DNA from: Vagococcus jeotgali
Lineage (GTDB): Bacteria; Bacillota; Bacilli; Lactobacillales; Vagococcaceae
NCBI RefSeq assembly: GCF_035918315.1
Contig: NZ_CP142146.1
Location: forward strand, 1,798,001-1,862,000
Reading direction: 5' to 3'
DNA length: 64,000 nt
The notes under the pieces are model-generated. The model made no database searches. It was not told the origin of the DNA and worked only from the letters and a program-made list of their open reading frames with translations. Made by a program: the position numbers and the translations under genes. Numbering within the stretch: position 1 is the stretch's first letter; the number at the start of each line of letters is the position of its first letter. Of the stretch, positions 12,156-21,202 are shown one piece after another.

Positions 12156-12956
12156 CTAATCTCTAAATGGATGATCAGCATTTATCACGCCTGCTTCAAT
12201 CTTTTTAGCATGGCCTGTCTTGTCATCAGTATCAATCACACAATAAGAAATAATCTCTCGTCCTTCACTCACCACTTCAAAGCGGTGTGGTAGAGCTGTT
12301 CTGAATTTATCAATCACAGCTGACTTTTCCATACCTAATATGCCGTCATAAGGACCAGTCATACCAACATCTGTTAAATAAGCAGTCCCCTTAGGTAAAA
12401 TTCTAGCATCATTGGTTTGAACGTGAGTATGTGTCCCCACAACAGCTGATACACGACCATCTAAAAACCAAGCTAGTGCCTGCTTTTCACTTGTCGCCTC
12501 ACCATGAAAATCAATAAAAATATGTGGTGTTCTTTGTGATGCCTCTTCTACTAATCTATCAATCACTTCAAAAGGATCATCAACAGCTACCATAAATACT
12601 CTAGCTTGCAAATTAATGACTGCCAGTTCAATTGCATTAACTTTAACATAGACAATCCCCTGCCCAGGTGTTGTTTTTTCTGGGAAATTAGCAGGACGAA
12701 CTAGCTTTTTAGCATCTGATATAAACTCAAAAATCTCACGGTTATCCCAAGCATGGTTTCCTAAAGTAACAACATCTGCTCCGTCTTGAAGAATTTTTTT
12801 ATATATTTTTTCTGTGATACCACGGCCACCTGCCGCATTTTCACCATTAACAATCGTCACCTGTGGACGATATTTTTTCTTTAATTTTGGTAAGTAAGTA
12901 CTAATGGCATCTCTTCCCATTGAACCTACTACATCTCCTACAAATAATAAACGCAT
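12156..12956 (-). CDS. ymdB: YmdB-type metallophosphoesterase
   Basis: A 266-residue dinuclear-metal phosphoesterase. Metal ligands are visible in FVGDVVGS (Asp), VNGENAAGG, GNHAWD, and FHGEAT with GTHTHVQT. B. subtilis YmdB hydrolyses cyclic nucleotides and affects biofilm and motility decisions; the substrate here is unproven. It heads the operon ymdB-ymcA-mutS-mutL-maf-msrB, 16 bp upstream of ymcA. RNase Y (rny), its usual neighbour, is not in the window. Confidence 0.92.
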   Translation of the reverse strand: MRLLFVGDVVGSMGRDAISTYLPKLKKKYRPQVTIVNGENAAGGRGITEKIYKKILQDGADVVTLGNHAWDNREIFEFISDAKKLVRPANFPEKTTPGQGIVYVKVNAIELAVINLQARVFMVAVDDPFEVIDRLVEEASQRTPHIFIDFHGEATSEKQALAWFLDGRVSAVVGTHTHVQTNDARILPKGTAYLTDVGMTGPYDGILGMEKSAVIDKFRTALPHRFEVVSEGREIISYCVIDTDDKTGHAKKIEAGVINADHPFRD

Positions 12957-13060
12957 CTGTCTGCCTCATTTCTAAATTAACTTCTACCTCTCATTTTAAC
13001 AATTTTACAAGGTAAAGAAAAGAAGACAAGAAACATCTCTCTGTTATTCTCATTGGTTTA

Positions 13061-13069
13061 TGTTAAAAT
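13061..13069 (+). promoter_or_regulatory. Extended -10 promoter of the SDR gene
   Basis: TGTTAAAAT provides a TGn extension and a TAAAAT box (13064-13069), about 38 bp before the start codon. No convincing -35 box is seen. Confidence 0.45.
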
Positions 13070-13106
13070 GAGAAAAAGTCTCATGTAAAAGGAGAAATGA
13101 CACTTT

Positions 13107-13736
13107 ATGACTCAAACTATTGTTATTTTTGGTGGTAGTGGCTTTATTGGAAGAAAAGTCTGTCAAAAAGCTCTTGAGCACTCCTATCATGTCATTAGTA
13201 TCTCTAGAGGAGGTCAACCAAAGACCCATAAAGAGTGGATGGATCATCCTAATATGACTTGGAAATCCTATGATGTGTTAGAGGATACCTCTTGGCAAAA
13301 AGACTTGCTTGATGTAGATTATTGTCTGAACTTAATTGGTATTTTTTTTGAATCAGCCTCTCAAACTTATGATGATATGATTGTTAACACCAATCACTTG
13401 ATTAGTCAGTGGGCAAAAGAGAAACAAATCCCTTATCTCTTTCTATCTGCTAAATTAGGACCAATTGGGTATATTAAAGCAAAGAAACAAGCTGAACAAG
13501 AAGCTTTAACAAGAGGTAGTGATATCACTATTATCCGCTCAGGTTTAGTGGTAGATGATAATTGGGGGCTAAAAAAACGACAAGGACAGATCATACAATT
13601 TGGGTATCAATTCCCTTTATTTAAATGCTTACTAAGTCAAGTTTACCCTGTTCCAGTAGACAAACTAGCAAACATGATAATTAGTTGCTTGAAAACAGCC
13701 AAAGGAGATAGTCGTTTAATCGATTTAACAAAATAA
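13107..13736 (+). CDS. NAD(P)-binding Rossmann-fold protein (extended SDR/NmrA-like)
   Basis: The N-terminus VIFGGSGFIGRKV is a clear dinucleotide-binding GxxGxxG motif. The fold continues with LNLIGIFFESASQTYDD and a YIKAKKQAEQEAL segment, which supplies the Lys of the YxxxK motif used by atypical SDR proteins. At 209 residues it is short, so it may bind cofactor without a classical reductase activity. Homologues in other bacteria are annotated as NAD(P)H-binding or complex I NDUFA9-like proteins. It lies 33 bp upstream of coaB and may be cotranscribed with it; the substrate is unknown. Confidence 0.75.
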   Translation: MTQTIVIFGGSGFIGRKVCQKALEHSYHVISISRGGQPKTHKEWMDHPNMTWKSYDVLEDTSWQKDLLDVDYCLNLIGIFFESASQTYDDMIVNTNHLISQWAKEKQIPYLFLSAKLGPIGYIKAKKQAEQEALTRGSDITIIRSGLVVDDNWGLKKRQGQIIQFGYQFPLFKCLLSQVYPVPVDKLANMIISCLKTAKGDSRLIDLTK

Positions 13737-13769
13737 AAGAATTCATAATTATCAGATGGAGGTTTTATC

Positions 13770-14540
13770 ATGAACATTTTAATTACAGCAGGAGGAACCG
13801 TTGAAGCGATTGATTCAGTGAGATACTTAGCTAATCACGCCACTGGAAGATTAGGTAAACAAATTGCTGAAAAAATGAGTCCCGAATGTGACACTGTTTT
13901 TTACATTCATGGACCAAATGCCGTATTACCAGAGCTATCAAATATATTGTTTTTCCCTATTTCTTCTGTTAGAGATTTAGAGTATACTATGAAGCGATTA
14001 TTAACTCATGAATCAATTACAGCAGTTATTCATAGTATGGCAGTGAGTGATTATGAGCTTGATTACACTATCTCAGAAGTCGATTTAGCTAAAAAACTAG
14101 CTAAAACAATCCACCATACACCTGATCTAAATGAAGCAACGCTCACTAATCTCATCGCAAAAGAGCTGACTCAATACAATACTAGTCAAACGACAGCTGA
14201 GAAAAAAATTAGATCAACTAGTGAGCAACTCATTGTTGTCTTAGGCAAGGCACCAAAAATTATTCATCAAATTAAACATTGGCAACCAGATACGTTATTA
14301 ATAGGCTTCAAATTATTAGTGGATGTCCCTGAGAGTGAGCTTGTGGAAAATGCTAGGGAAAGTATTGAAAAAAATCAAGCTGACTTCATTGTTGCTAATG
14401 ATTTGACTAATATCAATGATAATCAACATGAAGCAGTTCTAGTAAGCCGCAAAGGAATCGAAAAAAACTTTTTTACAAAAGAAGATATTGCTAATGGATT
14501 GATGGAAGTCATCTTAGAGAGGAAGAAAAAACATGCCTAG
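13770..14540 (+). CDS. coaB: Phosphopantothenate-cysteine ligase
   Basis: CoaB joins 4'-phosphopantothenate to cysteine in coenzyme A synthesis. This is the single-domain form seen in lactic acid bacteria, separate from CoaC. The N-terminus ILITAGGTVEAIDSVRYLANHATGRLG is the nucleotide-binding and dimer signature; AVSDYEL and LIGFKLLVD are other conserved blocks. A GGAGG site precedes the ATG. It overlaps coaC by 8 bases. Confidence 0.93.
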   Translation: MNILITAGGTVEAIDSVRYLANHATGRLGKQIAEKMSPECDTVFYIHGPNAVLPELSNILFFPISSVRDLEYTMKRLLTHESITAVIHSMAVSDYELDYTISEVDLAKKLAKTIHHTPDLNEATLTNLIAKELTQYNTSQTTAEKKIRSTSEQLIVVLGKAPKIIHQIKHWQPDTLLIGFKLLVDVPESELVENARESIEKNQADFIVANDLTNINDNQHEAVLVSRKGIEKNFFTKEDIANGLMEVILERKKKHA

Positions 14541-15069
14541 AGTCTTACTTGGAGTGTCTGCCAGTATTTCTGCTTACAAAGCAGCTGATTTAATCAGTCA
14601 ACTTAAAAAACAACAAATTGATGTGGAAGTTATCATGACAAAAAACAGCACCAAAATTATTCCACCTCTAACACTGCAAGTTTTATCTAAAGAGACAGTT
14701 CACCTTGATGTGATGACTGAGCAAAACCCACTCGAAATAAATCATATCGATTTAGTAAAACGAGCTGATTTATTTTTAATCGCGCCAGCTACAGCTAATA
14801 TTATTGGTAAAATCGCTAATGGGATTTGTGATGATATGCTATCTACAACAGCCATGGCTGTTCATGATATCCCTAAACTTATTGCCCCAGCGATGAATAC
14901 CTATATGTATTCAAACCCTGCTATGGTTGATAATTTAACAACACTTGAAAAGTATGATTATACTATCATCGAGCCTAAAGAAAGTTTACTTGCTTGTGGA
15001 GATTATGGAAAAGGGGCTTTAGCTGATATTAATGTCATCATTGATGCTATCAATAAACAATTATTTTAA
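14533..15069 (+). CDS. coaC: Phosphopantothenoylcysteine decarboxylase
   Basis: CoaC is the FMN enzyme that decarboxylates phosphopantothenoylcysteine to 4'-phosphopantetheine. It has the flavoprotein N-terminus LLGVSASISAYKAADL, the PATANIIGKIANGICDDMLSTT segment, APAMNTYMY (the PXMNXXMW-type motif) and the active-site Cys in LACGDYGKGAL. The 178-residue length fits a stand-alone CoaC. Overlap with coaB implies coupled translation. Confidence 0.94.
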   Translation: MPRVLLGVSASISAYKAADLISQLKKQQIDVEVIMTKNSTKIIPPLTLQVLSKETVHLDVMTEQNPLEINHIDLVKRADLFLIAPATANIIGKIANGICDDMLSTTAMAVHDIPKLIAPAMNTYMYSNPAMVDNLTTLEKYDYTIIEPKESLLACGDYGKGALADINVIIDAINKQLF

Positions 15070-15087
15070 AATCAAAGGAGTTACATT

Positions 15088-15714
15088 TTGAAAACAAGAC
15101 GTCTAACTTTAACGGCTATCTTTCTAGCCTTCATCATTATTTTTTCATTTACACCACTAGGGTTTTTAAATCTTGGCATTATCAAAGCTACACTAGTTCA
15201 TATTCCAGTTATTGTAGGGGCTATTATTCTTGGTCCTAGAATTGGGGCTTTTTTAGGATTAGTCTTTGGACTACTTAGTATGACAGTTAACACAATCACA
15301 CCTTCCATCCTATCCTTTGCCTTTTCACCGTTTATTCCGGTTATTGGAACAACACAAGGAAGTTTATGGGCTGTGGTCATTGCCTTAATACCACGTGTTC
15401 TTGTAGGCATTATCCCTTATTATGTTTACAAGTGGCTATATAAACCTGATGGCACCTTATCTCAGAAATGGTCACTTTTCATTTCCGGTGTAGCAGGGTC
15501 ATTAGTTAATACTTTACTAGTTATGAATTTAATATACTTTTTATTCCAATCAGCCTACGCACAAGTGACCGGTATCTCAGTAGGCGGTGGTCTTTATAAT
15601 GCTGTTCTTAGTGTTATCTTTATTAACGGAGTACCTGAAGCCCTTGTTGCAGGTATTGTTGTAGCTGCTATGACAGGGCCACTTTTAAAGATGTATAATA
15701 AAAATCAGCCCTAA
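15088..15714 (+). CDS. panT: ECF transporter substrate-binding subunit, probably for pantothenate
   Basis: A 208-residue integral membrane protein with about six hydrophobic helices and the S-component hallmark near helix 3 (LGPRIGAFLGLVFGLLSM). It begins at a TTG seven bases after GGAG, 18 bp downstream of coaC. S-components bind a vitamin and use the shared ECF energy-coupling module (EcfA1A2T), which is not in this window. The coaBC context fits pantothenate uptake, the role predicted for PanT in Streptococcus and relatives. The substrate is inferred from gene order alone. Confidence 0.75.
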   Translation: MKTRRLTLTAIFLAFIIIFSFTPLGFLNLGIIKATLVHIPVIVGAIILGPRIGAFLGLVFGLLSMTVNTITPSILSFAFSPFIPVIGTTQGSLWAVVIALIPRVLVGIIPYYVYKWLYKPDGTLSQKWSLFISGVAGSLVNTLLVMNLIYFLFQSAYAQVTGISVGGGLYNAVLSVIFINGVPEALVAGIVVAAMTGPLLKMYNKNQP

Positions 15715-15768
15715 GACCCATAGGCATAAATGACTAACATGCTATACTAATTACAACAACGACACTAG

Positions 15769-15805
15769 GTGAGTGACATCAGTCCAGGTGCTCTCATCAC
15801 TTTTT
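15769..15805 (+). terminator. Likely terminator after the coaBC-panT operon
   Basis: GTGA-G-TGA (15769-15776) pairs with TCATCAC (15794-15800) with one bulge, followed by TTTTT (15801-15805). An extended -10-like box (TGCTATACT, 15740-15748) lies just upstream, so a short independent transcript is also possible. Confidence 0.45.
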
Positions 15806-15817
15806 CTCCATATTATA

Positions 15818-15863
15818 AAAAACCACTAGGGTCATGAGTAATTACTTGACCCTGGTGGTTTTT
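15818..15863. terminator. Bidirectional terminator between panT and the cell-wall hydrolase gene
   Basis: A 17-bp stem with one wobble pair (15818-15834 with 15847-15863), a 12-nt loop, and A/T runs on both sides. It separates the convergent genes. Confidence 0.88.
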
Positions 15864-15871
15864 AACTATGT

Positions 15872-18094
15872 CTAGTCTAATGAGAATAAATAAATTTTAG
15901 TAAATGGTGTTCCAGAATAAATATGAGAAATATTATTTACTGGATATGTTGAATGCCAGATTTTATTATCTTTTCCATTAGCTCCCCAGAAGATACCAAT
16001 ATGTGGATCTGGACCTGGAAGGTTATAGTTTGGTTCAAAGTATAAAATATCACCACGTTTTGCCTGTCCACTTGATAATAATTGATTAATTGAATTAAAC
16101 ACTTGATAATCAGTATTAGCAGTTAGTGCATTACGCCAATTATAAGCATTACCAATACCACCCCATTGATTTGAAGCTGATGTGATTTTATTTAAGTTAG
16201 CACCACCATCTTGATAAGCATAGGCTACAAAACCTGTACAATTCATACCAGGACCAAAGCCAGTTGGTGCTCCGTTTGGACTCATGACATAGCCTCTATT
16301 ATATGGGTTACCATTTAAGCTACGATAAGGTGTTCCTAAGTAAAAACGGTCATTTTCATGACTTTTTAACCTTGATACTAAACGATTGCGATCTGTTCCT
16401 AAAAAATCTCCTACTGTACGTTTAAAGCTTACAGCATTTGAATTTAAGTAACCTAACCATGTACCGTTGTTGTTATATATTGAATAATATCTATCTCCAT
16501 TAAAGTGATTATAATACCCTTTTGCACGAACACGTTGATTGATAAACTGATTCGTATTGTTTTTCTTTTTCCAACTAAAATTCTGCCACATATCATAATT
16601 ACGTTTGCTAATAGTTACAGCATCATTTGAAGATAGCCAGATACCTTGTTTTCCATCTCCTATTTGAGCAGCACTTGAATTTAAATACCCCTTCCAAGTC
16701 CCCTTGTTATTATATAAAGAATAGTACTTCGAGCCATTGAAATGATTATAGTACCCTCTGATTTGTAGTGTTTCATGATAGATACCATTGGTTTTAGATT
16801 TTTGTTTCCAGCTAAAGTTTTGCCACATATCATAGTTTTTCTTTGTAATAGTTGCATAACGATTATCTGAGATAAATGCTCCTTGAGCTCCGTTACCCGT
16901 TTTCGTTGCATTGGCGTTGACATAACCTTGCCAACTACCTTTGTTATCATATAAAGAATAATAAGTTGAACCATTAAAATGTTTGTACTTACCTGTTACT
17001 TTATATGTTTTATTGTATAACTTGCTTGATGACTGCTTCTTCACCCAATTAAAATTTTGCCACATATCATAATTATTACTTGATACAGTAACATATTTGT
17101 TTTCCTTAATCCAAGGGCCTTGAGCACCACTAGCTTTAGTTACACCATTAGCATTGATATAGCCCATCCACTTCCCTTTATTATCATATAAAGAGTAATA
17201 AGTTGACCCATTCATATGCTCAAAACGCTCTCTTACTTGATATAAATTATTCAAAATATTGCTTGAGTTGTTTTTTTCTACCCATTTAAAATTTTCCCAT
17301 ACTTGGTAATTTTTCTTTGTGATAGTCACATATTCATCCATCTTAATGGGAAATCCTTCTTTACCAGGGGCAATTTTAGTACTTTTAGCGTTCACATAAC
17401 CTTGCCAACTACCTTTATCATCATAAAGACTATAGTAGACTTGACCGTCAATATGTTGATAATAACCTTTTGCTAAATAAGTTTTATTTTTGATTTTATC
17501 TGTCGTTGTTCTAACTTTCCAATCAAAATTTTGATAAACTTTATCTGTAGAATTCTTAATTGTGACGTATTTACCAAAACTCATGTAAATCCCTTGGGCT
17601 CCATCTGCTTTTTTTACTGCTGTGCTTAAGACGTAACCCTCTAATTTATTTTTACCGTTGTATAAAGCATAATAAGTTTCTCCGTTTTCCTCAACTGCTT
17701 CAGAAACTAAAAAGGTGTGATTAACTAACTGACTTGTTTTACCAATCACTACCCCGCCTACTTTATCAAATATATCATCATGCTCTGACGTCACACTGAC
17801 ATAAAAAGATTCAATTTCTCGTGTCACTGTAACCTCTTGTTCCTTTGTCGGTTCCTCTTCTAAGGAAGTACTACTTTCAACTGTTGAATCTGTTGTTGTA
17901 TCACTAGACTCTTGGGTCATACTTTCTACTACTGATTCTGTGGTACTTGTACTTTCTTGAATGATACTTTCACTGCTTGTTTGTTCGACTATATCTACAC
18001 TAGATGAGCTTTTAGTTTCTTCACTTGCTCCAACAGCGCTAGGAAAACAAAGGGATAACAACAGTAACCCCGTTAACCAACTTTTTTTCTTCAT
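15872..18094 (-). CDS. Secreted GW-repeat cell-wall hydrolase with NlpC/P60-like catalytic domain
   Basis: A 740-residue exported protein. Residues 1-23 are a signal peptide with cleavage near GASEE. A Ser/Thr/Glu-rich spacer (about 24-85) follows. Then come six SH3-like GW repeats of roughly 79 residues, recognisable by YYSLYDNKGSWQGYVN and NYDMWQNFSW blocks. Such repeats bind wall teichoic or lipoteichoic acid and hold proteins on the surface without covalent linkage. The last ~150 residues resemble an NlpC/P60 or CHAP peptidase with Cys619 (NCTGFVAYAY), His698 (PHIGIFWG) and His714, and RGDILYFEP. The likely role is peptidoglycan peptide cleavage in wall remodelling; the bond cut is not known. 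Confidence 0.85.
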   Translation of the reverse strand: MKKKSWLTGLLLLSLCFPSAVGASEETKSSSSVDIVEQTSSESIIQESTSTTESVVESMTQESSDTTTDSTVESSTSLEEEPTKEQEVTVTREIESFYVSVTSEHDDIFDKVGGVVIGKTSQLVNHTFLVSEAVEENGETYYALYNGKNKLEGYVLSTAVKKADGAQGIYMSFGKYVTIKNSTDKVYQNFDWKVRTTTDKIKNKTYLAKGYYQHIDGQVYYSLYDDKGSWQGYVNAKSTKIAPGKEGFPIKMDEYVTITKKNYQVWENFKWVEKNNSSNILNNLYQVRERFEHMNGSTYYSLYDNKGKWMGYINANGVTKASGAQGPWIKENKYVTVSSNNYDMWQNFNWVKKQSSSKLYNKTYKVTGKYKHFNGSTYYSLYDNKGSWQGYVNANATKTGNGAQGAFISDNRYATITKKNYDMWQNFSWKQKSKTNGIYHETLQIRGYYNHFNGSKYYSLYNNKGTWKGYLNSSAAQIGDGKQGIWLSSNDAVTISKRNYDMWQNFSWKKKNNTNQFINQRVRAKGYYNHFNGDRYYSIYNNNGTWLGYLNSNAVSFKRTVGDFLGTDRNRLVSRLKSHENDRFYLGTPYRSLNGNPYNRGYVMSPNGAPTGFGPGMNCTGFVAYAYQDGGANLNKITSASNQWGGIGNAYNWRNALTANTDYQVFNSINQLLSSGQAKRGDILYFEPNYNLPGPDPHIGIFWGANGKDNKIWHSTYPVNNISHIYSGTPFTKIYLFSLD

Positions 18095-18127
18095 ATTTTA
18101 CCACTCTCCATTAGTAATGATAGTCTC

Positions 18128-18156
18128 ATTATAGTATAAAAAACTTTAGTAAACTA
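18128..18156 (-). promoter_or_regulatory. Promoter of the GW-repeat hydrolase
   Basis: On the minus strand TAGTTT (18151-18156) and a consensus TATAAT (18128-18133) are 17 bp apart, about 34 bp before the start codon. Confidence 0.6.
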
Positions 18157-18205
18157 GATACTATCCCATTTATTTATAAAAAATGTTTAGTTATTATAAA
18201 ATAAA

Positions 18206-18240
18206 AAGTTAGTTGATATTGGCTAACTTCTTATTTTTTT
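18206..18240 (+). terminator. Orphan terminator-like hairpin
   Basis: AAGTTAG (18206-18212) pairs with CTAACTT (18223-18229), and a T-rich run follows at 18230-18240 on the plus strand. No plus-strand gene lies upstream, so it may end read-through, an antisense transcript, or a small RNA. Confidence 0.4.
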
Positions 18241-18300
18241 GCCCGATACATTGTGTTACACTTTAAAAAAACAAATTTAGAAAAATGGAGCTTTATTATA

Positions 18301-19219
18301 ATGATGAAACGCTTATGGCTAGTCCTTGCTACTTGTTTACTATTTTTAAATCTCATTTGGATCTATCACACATATCAATATGATGCTTACACACAAGCTG
18401 TAGGTGAAATTACCACAATACAAGTTCTTAGTCAGACAGATACAAAAGATGAACATCATAACACTGATTAGCTAACTACTCAGAAACTAGAGGTCCTTTT
18501 GAAGCAAAGTAAGTATCAGCATAAAACAATAACCATAAGCAATACTTATAGCCAATCTCTTATTGAAGATCAACAGTATAAAACTGGAGACATTTTTTTT
18601 CTATCTATTCCCAATCAAGATATAAACCAAGCCTCAATTATCGATTCAAAAAGAGATACAACATTAGCCTTACTTTAATACTAGCCAATGGTTGGTATAA
18701 GAAAACACGGATTGCAATCTTATCTACATATTGTTCTACTTTAATTACCTTTTTAATTGGTCTTGGTGTTATAACCATTACTAAACATGGAGGACTTCAT
18801 TATGAACAGATGGAGTTAATTACAAGACCTCAGCATATGCTATTTTTAACCAGTCTACTTGTAGGCTTATTGGAGCAACTATGGATATTGCCATAACACT
18901 TAGCTCTTCACTAGGAGAAATCATCTCTTATGAACCAGAAAAAACCAAAGCTCAACTCTATCAATCTGGCTTAAAAGTAGGAAGTGACATTGTTGGTCCT
19001 ATGGTTAATATCATGTTCTTCTCTTATTTAAGTAGTTCTATTCCTATGGCACTTATTTTTTTAAGAAATGATATGTCATTTAATTTTACCTTTCCTGTTT
19101 CCTTATCATTAGAAGTAACAAGGGCCTTAGTAGGTAGTATTGGCATTGTTTTAAGCATTCCTATCACAAGTCATCTGGCGAGCTATTTCTTCACAAAAGA
19201 GGTGTCTTATGAGCGTTAA
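18301..19219 (+). pseudogene. YibE/F-family membrane protein, first of a pair (broken)
   Basis: The gene starts at the ATG at 18301 after GGAG. It reads as a YibE/F protein: one membrane helix, then an extracytoplasmic beta domain ending GDIFFLSI. An in-frame TAG at 18469-18471 interrupts it. The frame goes on to a TAA at 18676, where a deletion joins it to a membrane segment in another frame (from 18681, NGWYKKTRIAILS). A further shift near 18870 brings in the conserved GATMDIAITLSSSLGEI block, which runs to 19219. By comparison with the family I infer that roughly 60 residues of the first membrane region are missing. It cannot make a functional protein. Confidence 0.8.
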
Positions 19220-19958
19220 TTTAGTCTTGTTTATTATATTAGTTGGACTTTTATGGTATTTTCAAAATCGAAAAGGCCTGATTACTTTAGTAACTTTAGG
19301 AGTAAATCTTGCCTTATTATTTTTTATGCTAGTCTTCATTAATCTAGGTTTTTCTCCTATTTTACTTACCTATGTAGTTGCGTTGTTAATTAGTGCTAAT
19401 AATTTATTCAATATTAACAGTATCACTTTAGCTAGTAAAACCGCCTTTATAAGTAGCTCACTAGTCATCACTTTAATGCTTTATCCTATTTACTACATCA
19501 TCTCAATTTCCCATAGTCAAGGGTTACCTATGGAAGGGCTTATGGAGATGGATATATATTCTTTAAAGATCGGTCTTTCTTTTACTGAGCTAAGCGCATC
19601 TGTCTTACTTATAGTCATGATAGGAGCTGTTAATGACATGACTATTTCTATCACTGCTGCAATGGTTGAAATAAAAACATAACTGCCACATATTAGCTTA
19701 AAAGAATGGTGACATTCAGGCTTTATTGTGGGTCAAGATGTTTTAGGCTCGACTATTAATACTTTACTATTTGCTACAGTCGGTAGCCAACTAGCTCTTT
19801 TTATTTGGCTTTTCGATTTAAATTCCCCTCTAGAACAAATTTTAAATAACAAATTATTAGTTCAAGAAATCATCGCTATTATTTTAAGTGCCATTAGCAT
19901 TGTTACCTCTGTTCCCTTAACTATCTGGGTCTTCCTTAAAAGCAAGAAAGAGGCCTAA
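19209..19958 (+). pseudogene. YibE/F-family membrane protein, second of a pair (nonsense-mutated)
   Basis: This frame overlaps the end of the previous pseudogene by 11 bases, the arrangement of an intact YibE-YibF pair. It encodes a hydrophobic protein with the family block IGAVNDMTISITAAMVEI. Two in-frame stops, TAA at 19680-19682 and TGA at 19710-19712, split it. The sequence after them (HSGFIVGQDVLGSTINTLLFA) stays in the same frame and is well conserved, so the lesions are substitutions and look recent. YibE/F proteins are predicted multi-pass transporters of unknown substrate. Confidence 0.8.
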
Positions 19959-19984
19959 AGAAGGACTTCTTTAAACCTCTTTTT
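19947..19984. terminator. Bidirectional terminator at the end of the YibE/F pair
   Basis: AAAGAGG and TAAAGAA pair with TTCTTTA and CCTCTTT across a 2x2 internal loop, with T residues following on the plus strand. It separates the pair from the convergent hydrolase gene. Confidence 0.75.
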
Positions 19985-20570
19985 GTAACCAGTTCTTTGT
20001 TGCTTCTACCTCTTCAAGACTTAAATTATGACCAATAGTTTCAAATATTTCAACACTTGCTTGTCTATTTCTTAATATATCAATCACATGCTGACTCTCC
20101 TCTAAAGGCACGATAGGGTCATTTATTCCAAAACTGATAAATGCCTTCGTCTTAGATAAGGTGACTTCTTTAATCTGACTAAGTGGGTACATGGGGTGAA
20201 ATAAAATAGCTTGGCGGTACACACTAGCTTCATTTAATAATAAATGAAGACCAATATTGGCACCATTAGAATAGCCCACTAATACCACTTCATTTAAAGA
20301 AAAATGATACTCACTGGAAGCTTGTTTAATAAACTGATTAAGTAACATACCTTTTTCATATAAATCTACCTCATCATAAACTCCCTCTCTAAGTCTTCTA
20401 AAATAACGAGCCATTCCTTGCTCATTAACTTCACCTTTAATACCTAAAAGAGAGGCTTTGCTATTTAACTTATTTCCTACGTCAATCAATGACTCTTCTG
20501 AGCCACCTGTACCATGAAGTAACACAAAAACCGGTTGACTCTTCTCACCTTGTATAAAAATATGTTTCAT
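19971..20570 (-). CDS. Alpha/beta hydrolase, MhqD-like carboxylesterase
   Basis: A 199-residue alpha/beta hydrolase with the oxyanion motif LLHGTGG (17-23), nucleophile Ser in GYSNGA, catalytic Asp in FGINDPIVP and His in TIGHNL. It belongs to the phospholipase/carboxylesterase group that includes B. subtilis MhqD. It is the last gene of a three-gene operon (14 bp after the flavin reductase) that also contains an MhqO-like dioxygenase, which matches the quinone and catechol resistance operon mhqNOD. The exact substrate is not evident. Confidence 0.8.
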   Translation of the reverse strand: MKHIFIQGEKSQPVFVLLHGTGGSEESLIDVGNKLNSKASLLGIKGEVNEQGMARYFRRLREGVYDEVDLYEKGMLLNQFIKQASSEYHFSLNEVVLVGYSNGANIGLHLLLNEASVYRQAILFHPMYPLSQIKEVTLSKTKAFISFGINDPIVPLEESQHVIDILRNRQASVEIFETIGHNLSLEEVEATKNWLQKEV

Positions 20571-20584
20571 AATCCCCCTCTTTT

Positions 20585-21190
20585 CTATGGTCTCTCTAAA
20601 TCAAATAACTTCCCTAAAGTAGCATAAGTTGATCCTGCTAAACGACTAATAGGATCTAGTCCAAGAGGGTCAATTTTACCCTCTTCAAAAATAGCTTCTT
20701 CAATATAATATTGCTCTAATTTCAATAAAAATAAATCATTACTAACTTGATCTTGTTCTTTAATTTCAATATGGTCATATAAACTCGTTTCAAATCTAAT
20801 CTTAGCCTCATTAATCCCTGGTGTATTAATAATCTTTGATGGCACCACTGAAAAATTAGTCACGCTTAGCTCACTTTTATCTTCTGAAAATTCCACAGCT
20901 GTTTCATTGGCATCATTGACGATAGATGTATCAATGATATGAATCACTGCTTCTTTTTGATTTAATAAATGTTTGGCTGTGTCTTTCATTTTCCCTTGCC
21001 TTCTTGAAACTGACAAGGATACAATTGGTGGGGTAGCTGAGACAATATTAAAATAACTAATCGGTGCTAAATTAATGACCCGCTCTTTTGATAATGTGCT
21101 CACTAATGCAACAGGACGAGGAATAATACTTCCTATTAACAATTTATAACGTTCCCTATCACTTAGTTGGTTTGGATTAATACTTAACAT
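20585..21190 (-). CDS. Flavin reductase-like FMN-binding split-barrel protein
   Basis: The 201-residue protein has the flavin reductase-like signature GSIIPRPVALVST followed by NLAPISYFNIVSATPPIVSLSV, the FMN-binding split beta-barrel. Members reduce or bind FMN and often partner with monooxygenases or act on flavin and quinone substrates. It sits 12 bp after the ring-cleaving dioxygenase frame and 14 bp before the hydrolase, where B. subtilis has the nitroreductase MhqN. This suggests a related reductive detoxification role, by context only. Confidence 0.8.
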   Translation of the reverse strand: MLSINPNQLSDRERYKLLIGSIIPRPVALVSTLSKERVINLAPISYFNIVSATPPIVSLSVSRRQGKMKDTAKHLLNQKEAVIHIIDTSIVNDANETAVEFSEDKSELSVTNFSVVPSKIINTPGINEAKIRFETSLYDHIEIKEQDQVSNDLFLLKLEQYYIEEAIFEEGKIDPLGLDPISRLAGSTYATLGKLFDLERP

Positions 21191-21202
21191 TTACTCTCCT
21201 CC

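Noticed and set aside
13050-13247. Open frame on the minus strand opposite the SDR gene
   Set aside because: It is a shadow of the well-supported plus-strand gene and has no ribosome binding site or family resemblance.
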